This document shows, piece after piece, positions 10,201-19,578 of a stretch of DNA of 22,418 nt. A program made the position numbers and the translations under genes. Source of the DNA: Paramacrobiotus richtersi (Eukaryota > Tardigrada > Eutardigrada > Parachela > Macrobiotidae); contig JAQGAU010000954.1 in the NCBI GenBank assembly GCA_034698045.1, positions 1 through 22,418 on the forward strand. Direction: 5' to 3'. Numbering within the stretch: position 1 is the stretch's first letter; every line of letters starts with the position of its first letter. Below the pieces are notes generated by a model. That model had not been told where the DNA came from. It searched no databases and saw nothing but the letters and a program-made list of their open reading frames with translations.

Positions 10201-13200
10201 AAACACGGTACGCAAAATCAATGATGATTTAGTTGCATGATAATTTATTTTATTTAGTAAACCTTTTCTTTTTTTTCTTTTTTTTTCTTTTTGATAATTT
10301 TGCTTTTTATATGATTTAGTTTCATGATAATTTTCAAACATTGTACGTTTTTTAAAATTTAACATAACATTTTTCATAATGGCTCTATTTGCATATTGTA
10401 CAAAATTATCTGTCAAACTACACTTTTGTTTACCAGTTCTTTATTCGTCTATTGTTGTTACATCACATTACGTAAAACTACAAAAACACAAGCAATTTGA
10501 TCTCCACTTGAATTCCATGCATATAAAGGTGACAATTAGCCCAGCATTCGCTTTAGCCCAACACCCAACACCAGAAAGCAATCGGCAGCACAAAATCAAC
10601 ATCCGCTGCAGATTATTATGCGCCGGTACCATGTGACGTGCGAGTGGATCATGTTTAATGGGGGAAATTTAATAATACCAGAGATAAACGACTTCCGCTG
10701 GTGGTACACGATGCATAATGCACGTAGCCTTCACACCGCTCAAACCGCATGGGCATATCCGTCACAACAATCTACTTTTTACCCATCTGACAAGAACCAA
10801 ATCCCTGAAGGATTCGCTCAGGTTATGACGCCAATACCAATGCGAAACAATACAGTTCTACGGATATTGTTTAATATTTCAATTGAGATTATATTGTTTA
10901 TGTGTGTACAGTGTGCATAGAGTATCTAGGTTTCATGTGATGTTTATCAAAGCATAATAATGTTGTCTACGGCGTATCATATTTCCTGGTTGCAGACGTT
11001 ATTGTTTCTGAAACCTACGTATATCCGTGACATGCGTTGAATACATTGAGCGTATTTTGATGTTTTTCAGTTGTTGTTTGTGGATATTTGATTCTACGTT
11101 TGTTCCGCCTCTTTTTCGCATTTTATCGTTGTAATGGTGAATATTCCGTGATTTTTATTTATCTTATTTTAACGTATTATTAATTTATTTGTACAGTAAA
11201 AGATCATTCGTTTAATAAAAATATACATTTTTTAATTCCTTTATAAATCTTGCATATGAGAGTAATTTTTAACATATTAATGCTCCGATAATTATAATCG
11301 AAAGTATATATATTTGTTAATTTTTTCATTAATCTTGCATATAAAACTAATTTCTGACATATTAATGCTCCGATAATTATAATCGAAAGTATATATTTGT
11401 TAATTTTTTTATTAATCTCGCATATAATACTAATTTCTAACAGGTTTTTGCTCCGATAATTGTATAGTTAATCGCCGTTAATGTGTCATATATCCGCCGC
11501 AATTTTTATATTCTTCGGTCTTGTATGAACCGTCAAATCGAAGGCTTTTACAACAATGATTTACTGATCCTTTTGTACCATTCAGTAGTCGGAATAAGTA
11601 GCGATAAAAGCAAGTGTGTGCAAATAGCTGCGAATTGTGGGAAATGTCAGCGTAAATTTGACATTGATAATCGCATTTAATGCGCCATAAAGTGGACAAA
11701 TCAATAAAACTCTCCACCATCAATCCATTTAAAAACAACGCCAATCAATCAATCATGTATTATGCCACTGCAGAAAAAACTGGGATATTCCCGTAATGCG
11801 TAAAATCGATTTACAATGCATTACGTTACGCTTTATAAGTCAAGTGGGCTCTTGAAAAATCTCATTGAGTTTAACGAATTCATAGGTGCAAATCAAATAT
11901 AACACCAAGTTCCGGAACGGCGCTAATTAAAAAGACATTACATAACACAAAAATGTGCCAAATCTCCTTGAACAAGACCACAATTAAACATATAGGAGTA
12001 GCATCTGAATGTAACTTTACAACTTACTTTAAAAAATGAAATTTAACTTGGCTTTTCTTTTTCTAAAAGGTACGAGTGATAGTAATTTTCCCGTACTTTT
12101 TAAACGAACGTAATCATGAATTAATTAGAAAACCGTAATAATTCGTAACTGATCTCGCAAATAAAGATACTGATAGAAAGCACCGTCTACTTTCTAAAAC
12201 TAAAAACAATATAATTAAATAATCTATATATGTACGCATTTAATATTGTCGGGAAGTTATTCCCGCGGCCGTAAGAATCATGTTGCATATGTATTAAACA
12301 TTAGACACCCACGAAAAAGGATTAGTCTGCATAATTTTCGCCCGGAGTCCTGTCTGGCGCCACGAAATCAATCCCGTTTATCCACACTTTTTTACCCACT
12401 GTACGTCATTGACCACACCGGAACGCTAGTCACGCTTGCCGATCTAGACACCGGTTACTTCCTGGTGTTACGTTATGCTGATTGGTAAAAATGGATGTAG
12501 CAGGCTGACATGATAAAGGAAAAAGTTACGGTGTTGTCGTTTTGATCCGCCACTGTTGGCGTGCAAAAACGGAACGGCTTAACACTGGCTGATGAAAAAA
12601 GTATTCATGACGCATCTGTTACGATTTGTTTCCTAGTCGTACATTCGTACATTTTTTGCTTGCATTTAAAATACGCGGTTTTATGTACCTCAAGGATCTT
12701 CGATTTCAGAACAATGTGTAACGAAAAAACATATTAAACCAAAAATTGCAGTGTCGGCCAAAACATGAAGCAAACGTGAGCATTACAGATAATTTAAGTT
12801 TTCTTTGTTTTTTTGATAACTTGCTACATTTTTGTATAGCCAGTTAATAAATGAACAGTTCCTGCAGTGTTACCTTTTTGTATGTTGTCACGAGTATTTC
12901 ATATAACTGATCATTTAATCTACTCGAGTTATACGCGTGATTCGTTTAAGCGTGTGTTTGTTATATTTGTTGACCGTAACGCCGCACATCTGTTCTGGTT
13001 CCCTACTTCCATATAATCCTTACTGAAATACGCAAGAAAAGCCAAACAAACACAGCTTGCCTTTGCGTCCTTAATGACCTCATAAAAACAGCTTTTCTAA
13101 CGGCAGGTTTTTGCTGTTTTTGAAGAATGACGTCTAATGAAGCAGTAGCATATGGGAAATGTGGCTTTTACTAGATTAAAAGCTGCATTACCAGGCGTAT

Positions 13201-13915
13201 TTAATGTGTACCGCTAAAACGGGAACTACACTTTTATCGATAATTACAAGATACAATCGCTTTTCATGCATATGTCCTTTCAAGTGGAAATTGTATCGGT
13301 TACTTTGCAATTACAAGCTTCACAGAAACATAGTTAATTCGAAAATTGTATAGATACATACTAAGATTTTTTTGTTTCATTTTGTTTTGTTTAACATTTT
13401 TTGCAAAATCGAACATATTACAAACTATATGGAACAGGTTTACGATAATCAATAATCTCACAAAAAATCAGATAATTTCGTACAGAAAGCTGATCATACT
13501 GAGTCACTGACTATCAGTAAAAATTCTTGTAAAAAATAGTTTTTGTTTAAAAGTATTTTTTGTGTTTAAAAATTTAAATTTAAAAAAAATATTTTTAATT
13601 TTTTAAAAATATTTCAAAATATTAAACAAATATTTTAAAATATGTTTTGTTTCATAAAACGGGCGAGTTTTAGCCTTTTCTAACCTGAAAAAGCAGGAAG
13701 TACACATTGGACCGCCAAAACTTCCTCTGCGCCAGGATGATGGTAACGGCAAAGTTGAGCGGAATGGCGCAGACCGCCATGGCAAACAGGCCCATAACGT
13801 AGACATTCCGGTAGTTGGAGTAACCCGGCACATCCGCATCCAGGTGGTTCAACAAATCCCGCGTTGAATTGGTGTTGGTCGTCGCTGCGATGACATAGGT
13901 ACTGCTGCTGACCAT
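4203..13915 (-). CDS. GnRH/AKH/corazonin-type peptide hormone receptor (class A GPCR), complete
   Basis: Plasma-membrane receptor expected to bind a GnRH/AKH/corazonin-like neuropeptide and signal through G proteins. The seven exons are 13685-13915, 8906-9030, 8278-8437, 7168-7372, 5355-5480, 5178-5258 and 4203-4456. They join in frame into 393 residues. The N terminus has NST, a glycosylation site. TM1 is about 38-64 and TM2 opens LAIADLLVA (78-86). C109 and C190 (QCVTHG) make the usual TM3-ECL2 disulfide pair. The TM3 end is SIDRC (131-135), and the TM5 entry is KWQEVLYT. TM6 reads CFIVCWAPYYV and TM7 CFGMCSVILNPVIYG with NPVIY at 317-321. QCVTHG-x-YT, CWxPYY and FGM-NPxIYG are the family's signatures. 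N54 to D82 is 28 residues, as in rhodopsin. Start: ATG at 13915; the frame stays open upstream without another nearby ATG. Which of AKH, corazonin or GnRH-like peptide it binds cannot be told by eye. Confidence 0.9.
4457..5177 (-). other. Receptor intron 6 (721 bp)
   Basis: AT-rich intron splitting TM7 after CFG. The next in-frame reading upstream of exon 7 stays open for a few codons but runs into a stop and does not continue TM7. The acceptor tgtgtatag at 4457 is the one that restores the family motif FGM-NPxIYG. No other feature is seen. Confidence 0.7.
5950..5978. repeat. 29-nt hairpin repeat, copy 1
   Basis: GTAGTTATT and AATAACTAC form a 9-bp stem around the loop CTAATTTT, followed by AGT. 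The same 29 bases recur without a change at 6078-6106. Flanks downstream of both copies (TTTTTATAATA...AATATCTT) also resemble each other. Confidence 0.8.
6078..6106. repeat. 29-nt hairpin repeat, copy 2
   Basis: Exact second copy of the 5950-5978 hairpin, 128 bp away in direct orientation. Because related flanking sequence extends past the hairpin, a segmental duplication with later divergence explains the pair better than two independent insertions. Confidence 0.8.
7373..8277 (-). other. Receptor intron 3 (905 bp)
   Basis: Intron between TM4 and the second extracellular loop. It contains copy 1 of the dispersed intronic repeat; the rest is AT-rich without recognisable genes. Confidence 0.6.
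7758..7871. repeat. Dispersed intronic repeat, copy 1
   Basis: Starts CAATAAAATTGTTAGAAAG and ends near TTTCACCAGTT. Ordered shared blocks with copy 2 at 9228-9380 include AATAAAATTGT, AAAGATTTTTA, TATATTTTTCGT, CTCTTACTAAAC and TTTCACCA. Both copies lie in direct orientation in different introns of the same gene. Confidence 0.7.
8438..8905 (-). other. Receptor intron 2 (468 bp)
   Basis: Very AT-rich intron inside TM3, between QMF and the phase-2 serine that starts SLYAS. No features beyond its splice sites are seen. Confidence 0.65.
9228..9380. repeat. Dispersed intronic repeat, copy 2
   Basis: Diverged relative of the repeat at 7758-7871, about 40 bp longer because of insertions near 9300-9345, where TTTTTTAAT blocks are repeated. 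It lies near the 3' end of receptor intron 1. No coding capacity and no terminal repeats are seen, so the class of element is unknown. Confidence 0.7.
10224..10333. repeat. 23-bp direct repeat bracketing a pyrimidine tract
   Basis: ATGATTTAGT(T/G)-type units lie at 10224-10246 and 10311-10333, differing at one base and both ending CATGATAATTT. Between them is a T-rich run with scattered C (10262-10292). This looks like local slippage or duplication rather than a transposon. Confidence 0.55.
11231..11468. repeat. Tandem repeat, period about 84 bp, nearly three copies
   Basis: The landmark TGCTCCGATAATT occurs at 11281, 11366 and 11449, so the spacing is 85 then 83 bp. Each is preceded by an AATCTTGCATAT-like block and a TAATTTTTAACATATTAA-like block. 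The first two copies also share ATAATCGAAAGTATATAT. The third copy is the most diverged and truncated. It lies in receptor intron 1. Confidence 0.82.
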
Positions 13916-13985
13916 GTCCGGATGCAGTTTCTCCAGGAAGGACAGACCAGATAACCCGGGCGTCGCCAGCGTGAATAATGGAAGG

Positions 13986-13992
13986 TTATATA
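13986..13992 (-). promoter_or_regulatory. TATA box candidate for the receptor gene
   Basis: The minus strand reads TATATAA about 71-77 bases upstream of the chosen ATG. A start site 25-30 bases downstream would give a 5' UTR of about 40 bases. AT-rich surroundings make a chance match possible. Confidence 0.35.
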
Positions 13993-16434
13993 AAATTAAA
14001 ATTCGGAAACTGTATCAGCAGAAAATTTGCCGGTACACCCGGTCAAAATGAAGGTAAACTATTGCACAATAATTAAATAAAAACCAGGTAAAAGTATGAG
14101 CGTGTAGATAATTTACATTCCTGTCAAAATCAGCCAAAGAGAAGAAAAAATACAATCATTAATATCCACACAGTATACGTAATGCGATAATTATTATAAC
14201 AACTAGTGTATCAGTGAAAAACGCGGTTCGGCTACTTCGGTATACACCTCGACTAGCTTCCAGTTCAATGTGTAAAAACGTGATCTACAGCTCCAACCGG
14301 TTCGATAATCTTCTTGAAAAATCACATCTTTTCCTCCACAATGACATCCAGGTGAAATTGGCTACTTCTACTTGGAAGAAGCCGAGTGGCAATCCGAAGT
14401 GAATGGCACAAGACTGAGGAAATGGCCATTAAGGTGCATGGTTAAGTGCAGTCAAGTGAGAGTGATACGCCAGTGAAGAGCACCGGAAATGCATCTCTCT
14501 CCCTTTTGAGATCGGAAAGGCGAGTGACGCACCATGACATGTGTAATATGAAGACAGGTTGATAGCCGTGCACTGGGGGGAGGATAATTGCTGTCTCTCC
14601 CTGGTGGATCGACCGGATGAGATACGCCTCCTAATCGGTTTTTATCGGTGTACACGATCCCATGTACCAGTGTCAACTGGATGGTAAACACGACTGGATA
14701 GGAGACACCATTCTACCGGGATGTGGTTTTTGTGTCTTTCATAGGAAAAACAAACAGATCTTGTTCTTTGTTCTAGTGATGTAGTGATTCTGCTTGCGAC
14801 ACAGGTTTCATGCATGTACTGATGTGTTTACTTTGATTCGCGTGATTAAATGTATCGTGATTACTGTAGGTATGCTTGATGAAAGTGCATAATCGTGAGA
14901 ATATATGGAAATTTTAAACACACCGCGTTTAGTGTTCGCCTGTATATAGCGGAGCTGAAATGATTTTGCATAGATTTAGATTGATTGAATTTCACTGATA
15001 CGACGATGCATGTCAAAGTCTGCGATTTCATAAGTAAAAGTATGCACAAAGATGCAAATAAATAACAAACGAACCTAGCTTGTAGAAGCACTCGTGACCG
15101 TGCAATGAGCGGATCGATCTACACGTCACCGATGCATGAACAGACAATGTCCTTATATGTAGAGCAGGTGCGAACTGTTACCATCCCTTTCACAGAACAA
15201 TAGTGCAGATTTCGGGCGGTGTCATTTTCTTCACATGTTAATAATTGCAGATCAACATTTACCAAAGATCAAATGCTTACATTTTTACATTCCGGACAGT
15301 GGGCGGGGATTCCATATACATGTATTGCGTTCCGTTTGTCATGCTTTTCCGTCCATTCAGCTCAACAAAAAACGGCGCGTAACATTTTGTTTGTTGGTTT
15401 GTTTGGCATGCGCCAATTCAGTTCGAAAATGCATATGTACTTTCGGTAAAACCAACTCTCGGGACGGGAAAATCATATATAAGACCACGAGTCTACTATA
15501 TGCATTCACCGGTAGCGCGAGATTAACAACCCGCAATCATAAAATTTTATGAAATTCTGCTCGCCTTGATCAGATCTAGATTTTCCCGATCAAAGATTTA
15601 ACCGATGAAAAAGTTTATCCCGTCCGAAAATACCATCTGTACCCTTCCATAATCCGATTATTACTACAGTCTTATGTAGCCGGGCTCATGCACCTTGTGA
15701 ACTCCTATGAACGGCAATAAGTACATTGCTTGGAGATTCGGTGTATGTATATGTACCTACCAAAATAGCAATGTGAACTTGAATCTGTAGCCATCGGAAA
15801 GAGCGCTTATCAACCCCATCTTATTCGATGGCGCAAAATTGCATGCGAAGTAGTAACAGTGCATAACACTGTATTCAATAATGAATTAAACTGCACTAAA
15901 ATAATTATCATAAAAATCTTTTTGATTTCGCATCGGACGGGGTATCACAGCAGGATAGAACCAAAGTATATGTATAAATAGAACATGATAGAACAGACGT
16001 GCCTCTCTCTCAAAGTCCGGACTATATTTCGCCTGGTCGTTTATTCGTCGTTTATATCCTGCAAAACTTGAAGTTCCAGTGACGGTCACGGCAGCCATTG
16101 GAACTACAGGATTTACGGAAAATAAGAACCCCATCCGAAACGTGTTTTACTATGATCGGTAGACGTATTATGTGGCTCTATGAGGGCTATAAAGGTATCA
16201 ATTAAGCCAATCATTTTGTAAACACAGCAATAAAGAATTTCATAGCCACAACAAACCCCCTGAAGTGAAGAGTAAAACAACCATTAACGTATGCTTAACT
16301 TTTTGCCGGCAGCAGACTGTACCTTCAACAGAGGTGCAATTTCTGGCAAAAGATCGCCGGCAGTCTTCGTACCCTGGTCATAATCGGCCGTTCAGGGATC
16401 AAGTACAAATATTTTATCAGCCGATTCAGCCCCG
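13993..16434. other. Intergenic region between divergent genes
   Basis: The receptor runs leftward and the next gene rightward, so both promoters face this gap. A stretch at about 14400-14720 is less AT-rich than its surroundings but shows no convincing ORF, tRNA or snRNA. A minus-strand ORF at 15886-16134 begins with ATG but has no recognised domain. I see no gene I can support. Confidence 0.5.
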
Positions 16435-16450
16435 TGAGTCATATGACTCA
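16435..16450. promoter_or_regulatory. 16-bp palindrome of two AP-1-type sites
   Basis: TGAGTCATATGACTCA is a perfect palindrome. It holds two TGASTCA heptamers, the bZIP/AP-1 consensus, overlapping a central CATATG E-box core. It lies about 100 bp upstream of the TATA box of the first 14-cysteine gene, a typical proximal promoter position. Confidence 0.45.
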
Positions 16451-16550
16451 TACAAGCGCCGTTGTTGCATCGCCAATCGGTTTTTCAGCCTGGTTTTACG
16501 ATACCTAGCTAGCTGATCCGGTTATCCTGCTTCATATCTTTTCAAGGGAA

Positions 16551-16558
16551 TATAAAAA
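16551..16558 (+). promoter_or_regulatory. TATA box of the first 14-cysteine gene
   Basis: TATAAAAA lies 148 bp upstream of the ATG. A start site about 25-30 bases on (near 16580) would leave a 5' UTR of roughly 120 bases. Confidence 0.6.
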
Positions 16559-16698
16559 CTGAGAACTCTGCCAAGTTGTCAACTTCGATATAAGTTCACG
16601 GTCAGATAATTCGTCGAAACCAGTTAGCGACGAACCGTGCAGCGGGCAGTAGCATATTCCGCGGGACTATTTTTCCACCGTGCACGTTTTGATCAGCC

Positions 16699-17734
16699 AT
16701 GGCCATTCGCCAGTTCCTGAGTTGTGTGTTGTTGGCTGCGTGTTTGGCAGTGCTGCACGCAAAGCCGGACACTTCAGACGAAATAGTCCCTGCATGTGAT
16801 CCTGCGATATGGATCCAGTGTATGCAGCCCATCATTTTCCTCGGGTTTTCGGGCGCCGGTGGGAGGAATCTTGCGGAATTAGGCCAGAACCTGACACCAG
16901 CGTTCTATAATAATTTATGCAGGTAATCCAGCCAAAACGAGCACTGTCGGCTTTTTTGTATGAAGGTAAAGATTATTCATCACAGTTATCAAAAATGGCA
17001 GGCGTTTTGCATGCATGCATAAATTTACATGTTATCTTTTCTTTTCATTGTTAGATTCCTTTCATATTAGAAAAGTGCATGTATCTTGGATTTTTCAGCA
17101 TGACAGGGAACTTTACGACGTGTGCTCGCGATTATACGAAACGATGCGACCTGGCCATGACCGGCAATGTCGGCACGCCGGCTACACAGTCCAAGGTGCA
17201 GTTTGTAACCAGGGCCATGTCGCACCTTGTATCGTCGTGCGACGATGCCGATGGATTCACAAGGTTCAAAAAAACAGTGACTTGTGCCGCAAAGGCAGAG
17301 CCGGCCCGTGGCACATGCTGGACAGCTGCTCAAGCACATTTTCCCGAGGATGAGAGGGAAACCTCACCGACCCATGTATTCTCCATAAAGAATCCACAGA
17401 AGAACGTCTGCTGGTAAGAGACCGTTTAAGAACACAGTAAATTCATTGGTACTGTATGTTACTATCAGATCTAACGGATAATTACATCAGGGTCGTTTAA
17501 TTTCTAATGCAACTCCAGTTTTCTAACGCATTTACTTCTGTCTCTGTTCGCTTTTCTGAAAACTGACTTTTTGGTTTTTACATTAGCATGATTAACCAGT
17601 TCAAGACCTGCATTGCTCCAACCATACAAAGCGCTTGTTCGGCTGACGAAAAAGGAGCGGCAAATGGCTTGATGGACAAAATACTCGAGGGATTCGAATG
17701 CACTGACACGGTGTACCAAACATGCAGTTCCTGA
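16699..17734 (+). CDS. Secreted 14-cysteine protein, paralogue A
   Basis: Three exons, 16699-16922, 17099-17413 and 17587-17734, join in phases 2 and 2 to 228 residues. The ATG context is cagccATGGC. Residues 1-21 are a signal peptide (cut after VLHA). The mature part has 14 cysteines: ACDP, QCMQP, NLCS, TTCA, KRCD, SSCD, VTCA, TCWT, NVCC, KTCI, SACS, FECT and QTCSS. NLT and NFT are likely N-glycosylation sites. The C-x-x-F-x-x-C spacing and an all-helical look recall secreted helical Cys families such as arthropod 27-kDa haemolymph proteins (DUF1397) or nematode DUF19. That is an impression, not an assignment. Compared with paralogue B it has about eight extra residues after the fifth cysteine (DLAMTGNVGTPAT) and one extra Arg after FSGAGG. 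Function is unknown; it is presumably extracellular. Confidence 0.88.
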
Positions 17735-18388
17735 GTCAAGCGTGCCATGAATAGTTTGTGTCAATTCATTCCGACTGTTCGTTTGTGACCAGCGCCCAGT
17801 TTCAAGCAATGCACTAAAAAATCGCAAAAGATTCATATCGGAATTGCAAGATTATAATTATTCTACCTTTTCACATACTTAATGTCCTTGCGCAATGACC
17901 TATGACATATAAATGCAAAGTGAGTTTTGAGCCACTTAAATTCTGATACAACAACATTTCGAAAATGCTGATCGCTTCAGATTTTAAGAGTACAGCTGTT
18001 GTTGTTAAACTCAGAGCTTTGTATCATTTGCTCTTTCTAGTGAGCACGACTGACTGCCAAAAATAGCAAAACTGGCCGAGTGTCACCCCATGGTTTGTGC
18101 TACAAGCATTGTTGTCGCGCAAATTTAACTCTACTACATTTTGTCGCGGTCCTTCGTACACAGTATTGTGGCGATGATTTAGAACAATGGTGGGTCACTA
18201 CAGTCCGCGCCGCGTGACCTTTGCCAGCCAGCAGTTAATGTGCAGTTAATATAGCTACTGTTTACGTTCTGTACTTATCGGCGACCTGTACCAAACTGGC
18301 AAATTCGAAATCAAGAAGTCAATGGCAGAATATTCAGTTGTCCAAACTCCTTGAACCTCACTTTCGAGTCCGTCCCAGTTGCCGCTAA

Positions 18389-18538
18389 TTAATCCTGTAC
18401 ATCACAACACGCGAAAACGACCCGAATATAAGATGTCGGCTGTTTCAGGCTGTTACGGACAGCAACATTTGTCGCAAACTGTACAGCCAGCCAGGCGAGT
18501 AGGACCAAGATAACAACATCGTGTTCCCCGATATGCAT
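18389..18538 (-). CDS. Doubtful short ORF with a signal-like hydrophobic stretch
   Basis: A 49-codon ORF begins at 18538 with a good Kozak context (GCCGCCATG). It carries a hydrophobic run (VVILVLLAWLAVQFA) soon after the start, like a signal peptide, and a CC pair near the end. No homology is recognised, no promoter or partner exon is found, and the frame is short enough to be chance. Listed only because the start context and hydrophobic leader coincide. Confidence 0.15.
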   Translation of the reverse strand: MHIGEHDVVILVLLAWLAVQFATNVAVRNSLKQPTSYIRVVFACCDVQD

Positions 18539-19027
18539 GGCGGCGATACTGGGTCTCCCGCACTGGGATTCGTGCATTGGTCGGCACTCCCCGATAGGGA
18601 TTTTCGAAAGATGCAGTCAAAATGGTACGATAGAACAAATTATCGTCAATTATTTGCTTCTTATGTACTTTATCCACAATGACATGTTCCCAACCCAAAA
18701 CGATCCAGTTAGTGTGCTGGCTGCAGCTACTATGGATTGTCCAGTAATATTAGCTGGGCGCAGAATCGCTGTTCGTATAGTATCTTAAATGAATACTTCT
18801 GAAAAAATACTTGAGATAAGTGTAGTATCACAGCACGGCTGCAAATTTCAAAAAACCTTTAAGCTTGAACATTTTATCCTGTGTAGTGGGTCTCCTATGC
18901 GAATGACTAGGATCTTCCTGTGCAGTGTTATACTTACAAGGGCGCAATCCCCGCCCCCATATTTAAAAAATTCTGGAACGCTTATGTAAACACATACCAT
19001 GGCCCCATGATCGCTACCGGTACGTAG

Positions 19028-19039
19028 GTACCGCGGTAC
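19028..19039. repeat. 12-bp GTAC-rich palindrome
   Basis: GTACCGCGGTAC is its own reverse complement. It lies in a cluster of related words (CTACCGGTACGTAG before, GTACGT after). It may be a factor-binding site, but nothing shows this. Confidence 0.4.
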
Positions 19040-19452
19040 GTTACGAAATATAGTACGTACACTAATCATCTTACAAACTCAGATCTCTTTCGGCCCTGTT
19101 CTCAAACCATCATCGAGTGATGTAACATACTTGCGCCGCCCGGGCGAACTGCCTACGACGCCTTAATTCCGCAGGGATCAAATGGCTCTCAGTACGTAGA
19201 CCGAGAATTTTCGTACTCGTATCATTTTTTTGCAAATGCGAACTTTAACCGTCAATTGAGGAGTCGACAACATAAATATTATCAGTCTATGGTAATTAAG
19301 CCTTACGAGATCTCCTATCTGCGTTTTGTTTGTCTACTTAAGTTTTTACTATGACACTTGCCCGGTTATCCGAATACGAAATCTTTCCAAAGGTTAAATC
19401 ATAGGAAACCGAGCAGTACGCTACTGTATTGCCTGTTTCTGGTACATGCGGG

Positions 19453-19458
19453 TATAAA
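19453..19458 (+). promoter_or_regulatory. TATA box of the second 14-cysteine gene
   Basis: TATAAA lies 126 bp upstream of the ATG, close to the 148-bp spacing in paralogue A. The leader just before both ATGs is also similar (ATATTCCG, then TCAGCC). Confidence 0.55.
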
Positions 19459-19578
19459 CCGTTACGTTTTACTACAACACTTCCAAAATAGTTTAGCAAA
19501 CGACCTAAAATTATTAGCGTCATTCATACTGTGATCGACTACTTCTGTTTCGCGTGCTGTGGTATATTCCGGTCAGCC

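Larger units (their letters stand above)
9031..13684 (-). other. Receptor intron 1 (4654 bp)
   Basis: This is the longest intron in the window, between the TM1 and TM2 exons. It holds dispersed repeat copy 2, a pyrimidine tract flanked by a 23-bp direct repeat, the ~84-bp tandem repeat and an A/T-only-like tract near 13540-13640 just inside the donor. Open frames of up to about 110 codons, on either strand (for example near 10084-10416 and 10618-10920), have no domains, signal peptides or splice context that would make them genes. Confidence 0.6.
17735..19452. other. Intergenic region between the two paralogues
   Basis: About 1.7 kb. It holds the 3' flank of paralogue A, for which no AATAAA is visible; ATTATAAT at 17850 is the nearest AT-rich candidate. 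It also holds a weak minus-strand mini-ORF and a GTAC-rich palindrome. I found no decayed third copy of the paralogues here. Confidence 0.5.

Noticed and set aside
10379-10920. Two overlapping plus-strand ORFs (85 and 100 codons) in receptor intron 1, as a possible nested gene
   Set aside because: No recognisable domain, signal peptide, Kozak context or splice partner; lengths are within chance for a 4.6-kb intron.
14400-14720. Less AT-rich patch as a possible snRNA or 5' non-coding exon of the receptor
   Set aside because: No snRNA consensus, Pol III signal or donor/acceptor pair could be recognised.
17015-17353. 112-codon plus-strand frame overlapping exon 2 of paralogue A, and the antisense frames there
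   Set aside because: The frame used by exon 2 at 17099-17413 is conserved in paralogue B with all cysteines; the others are shadows.
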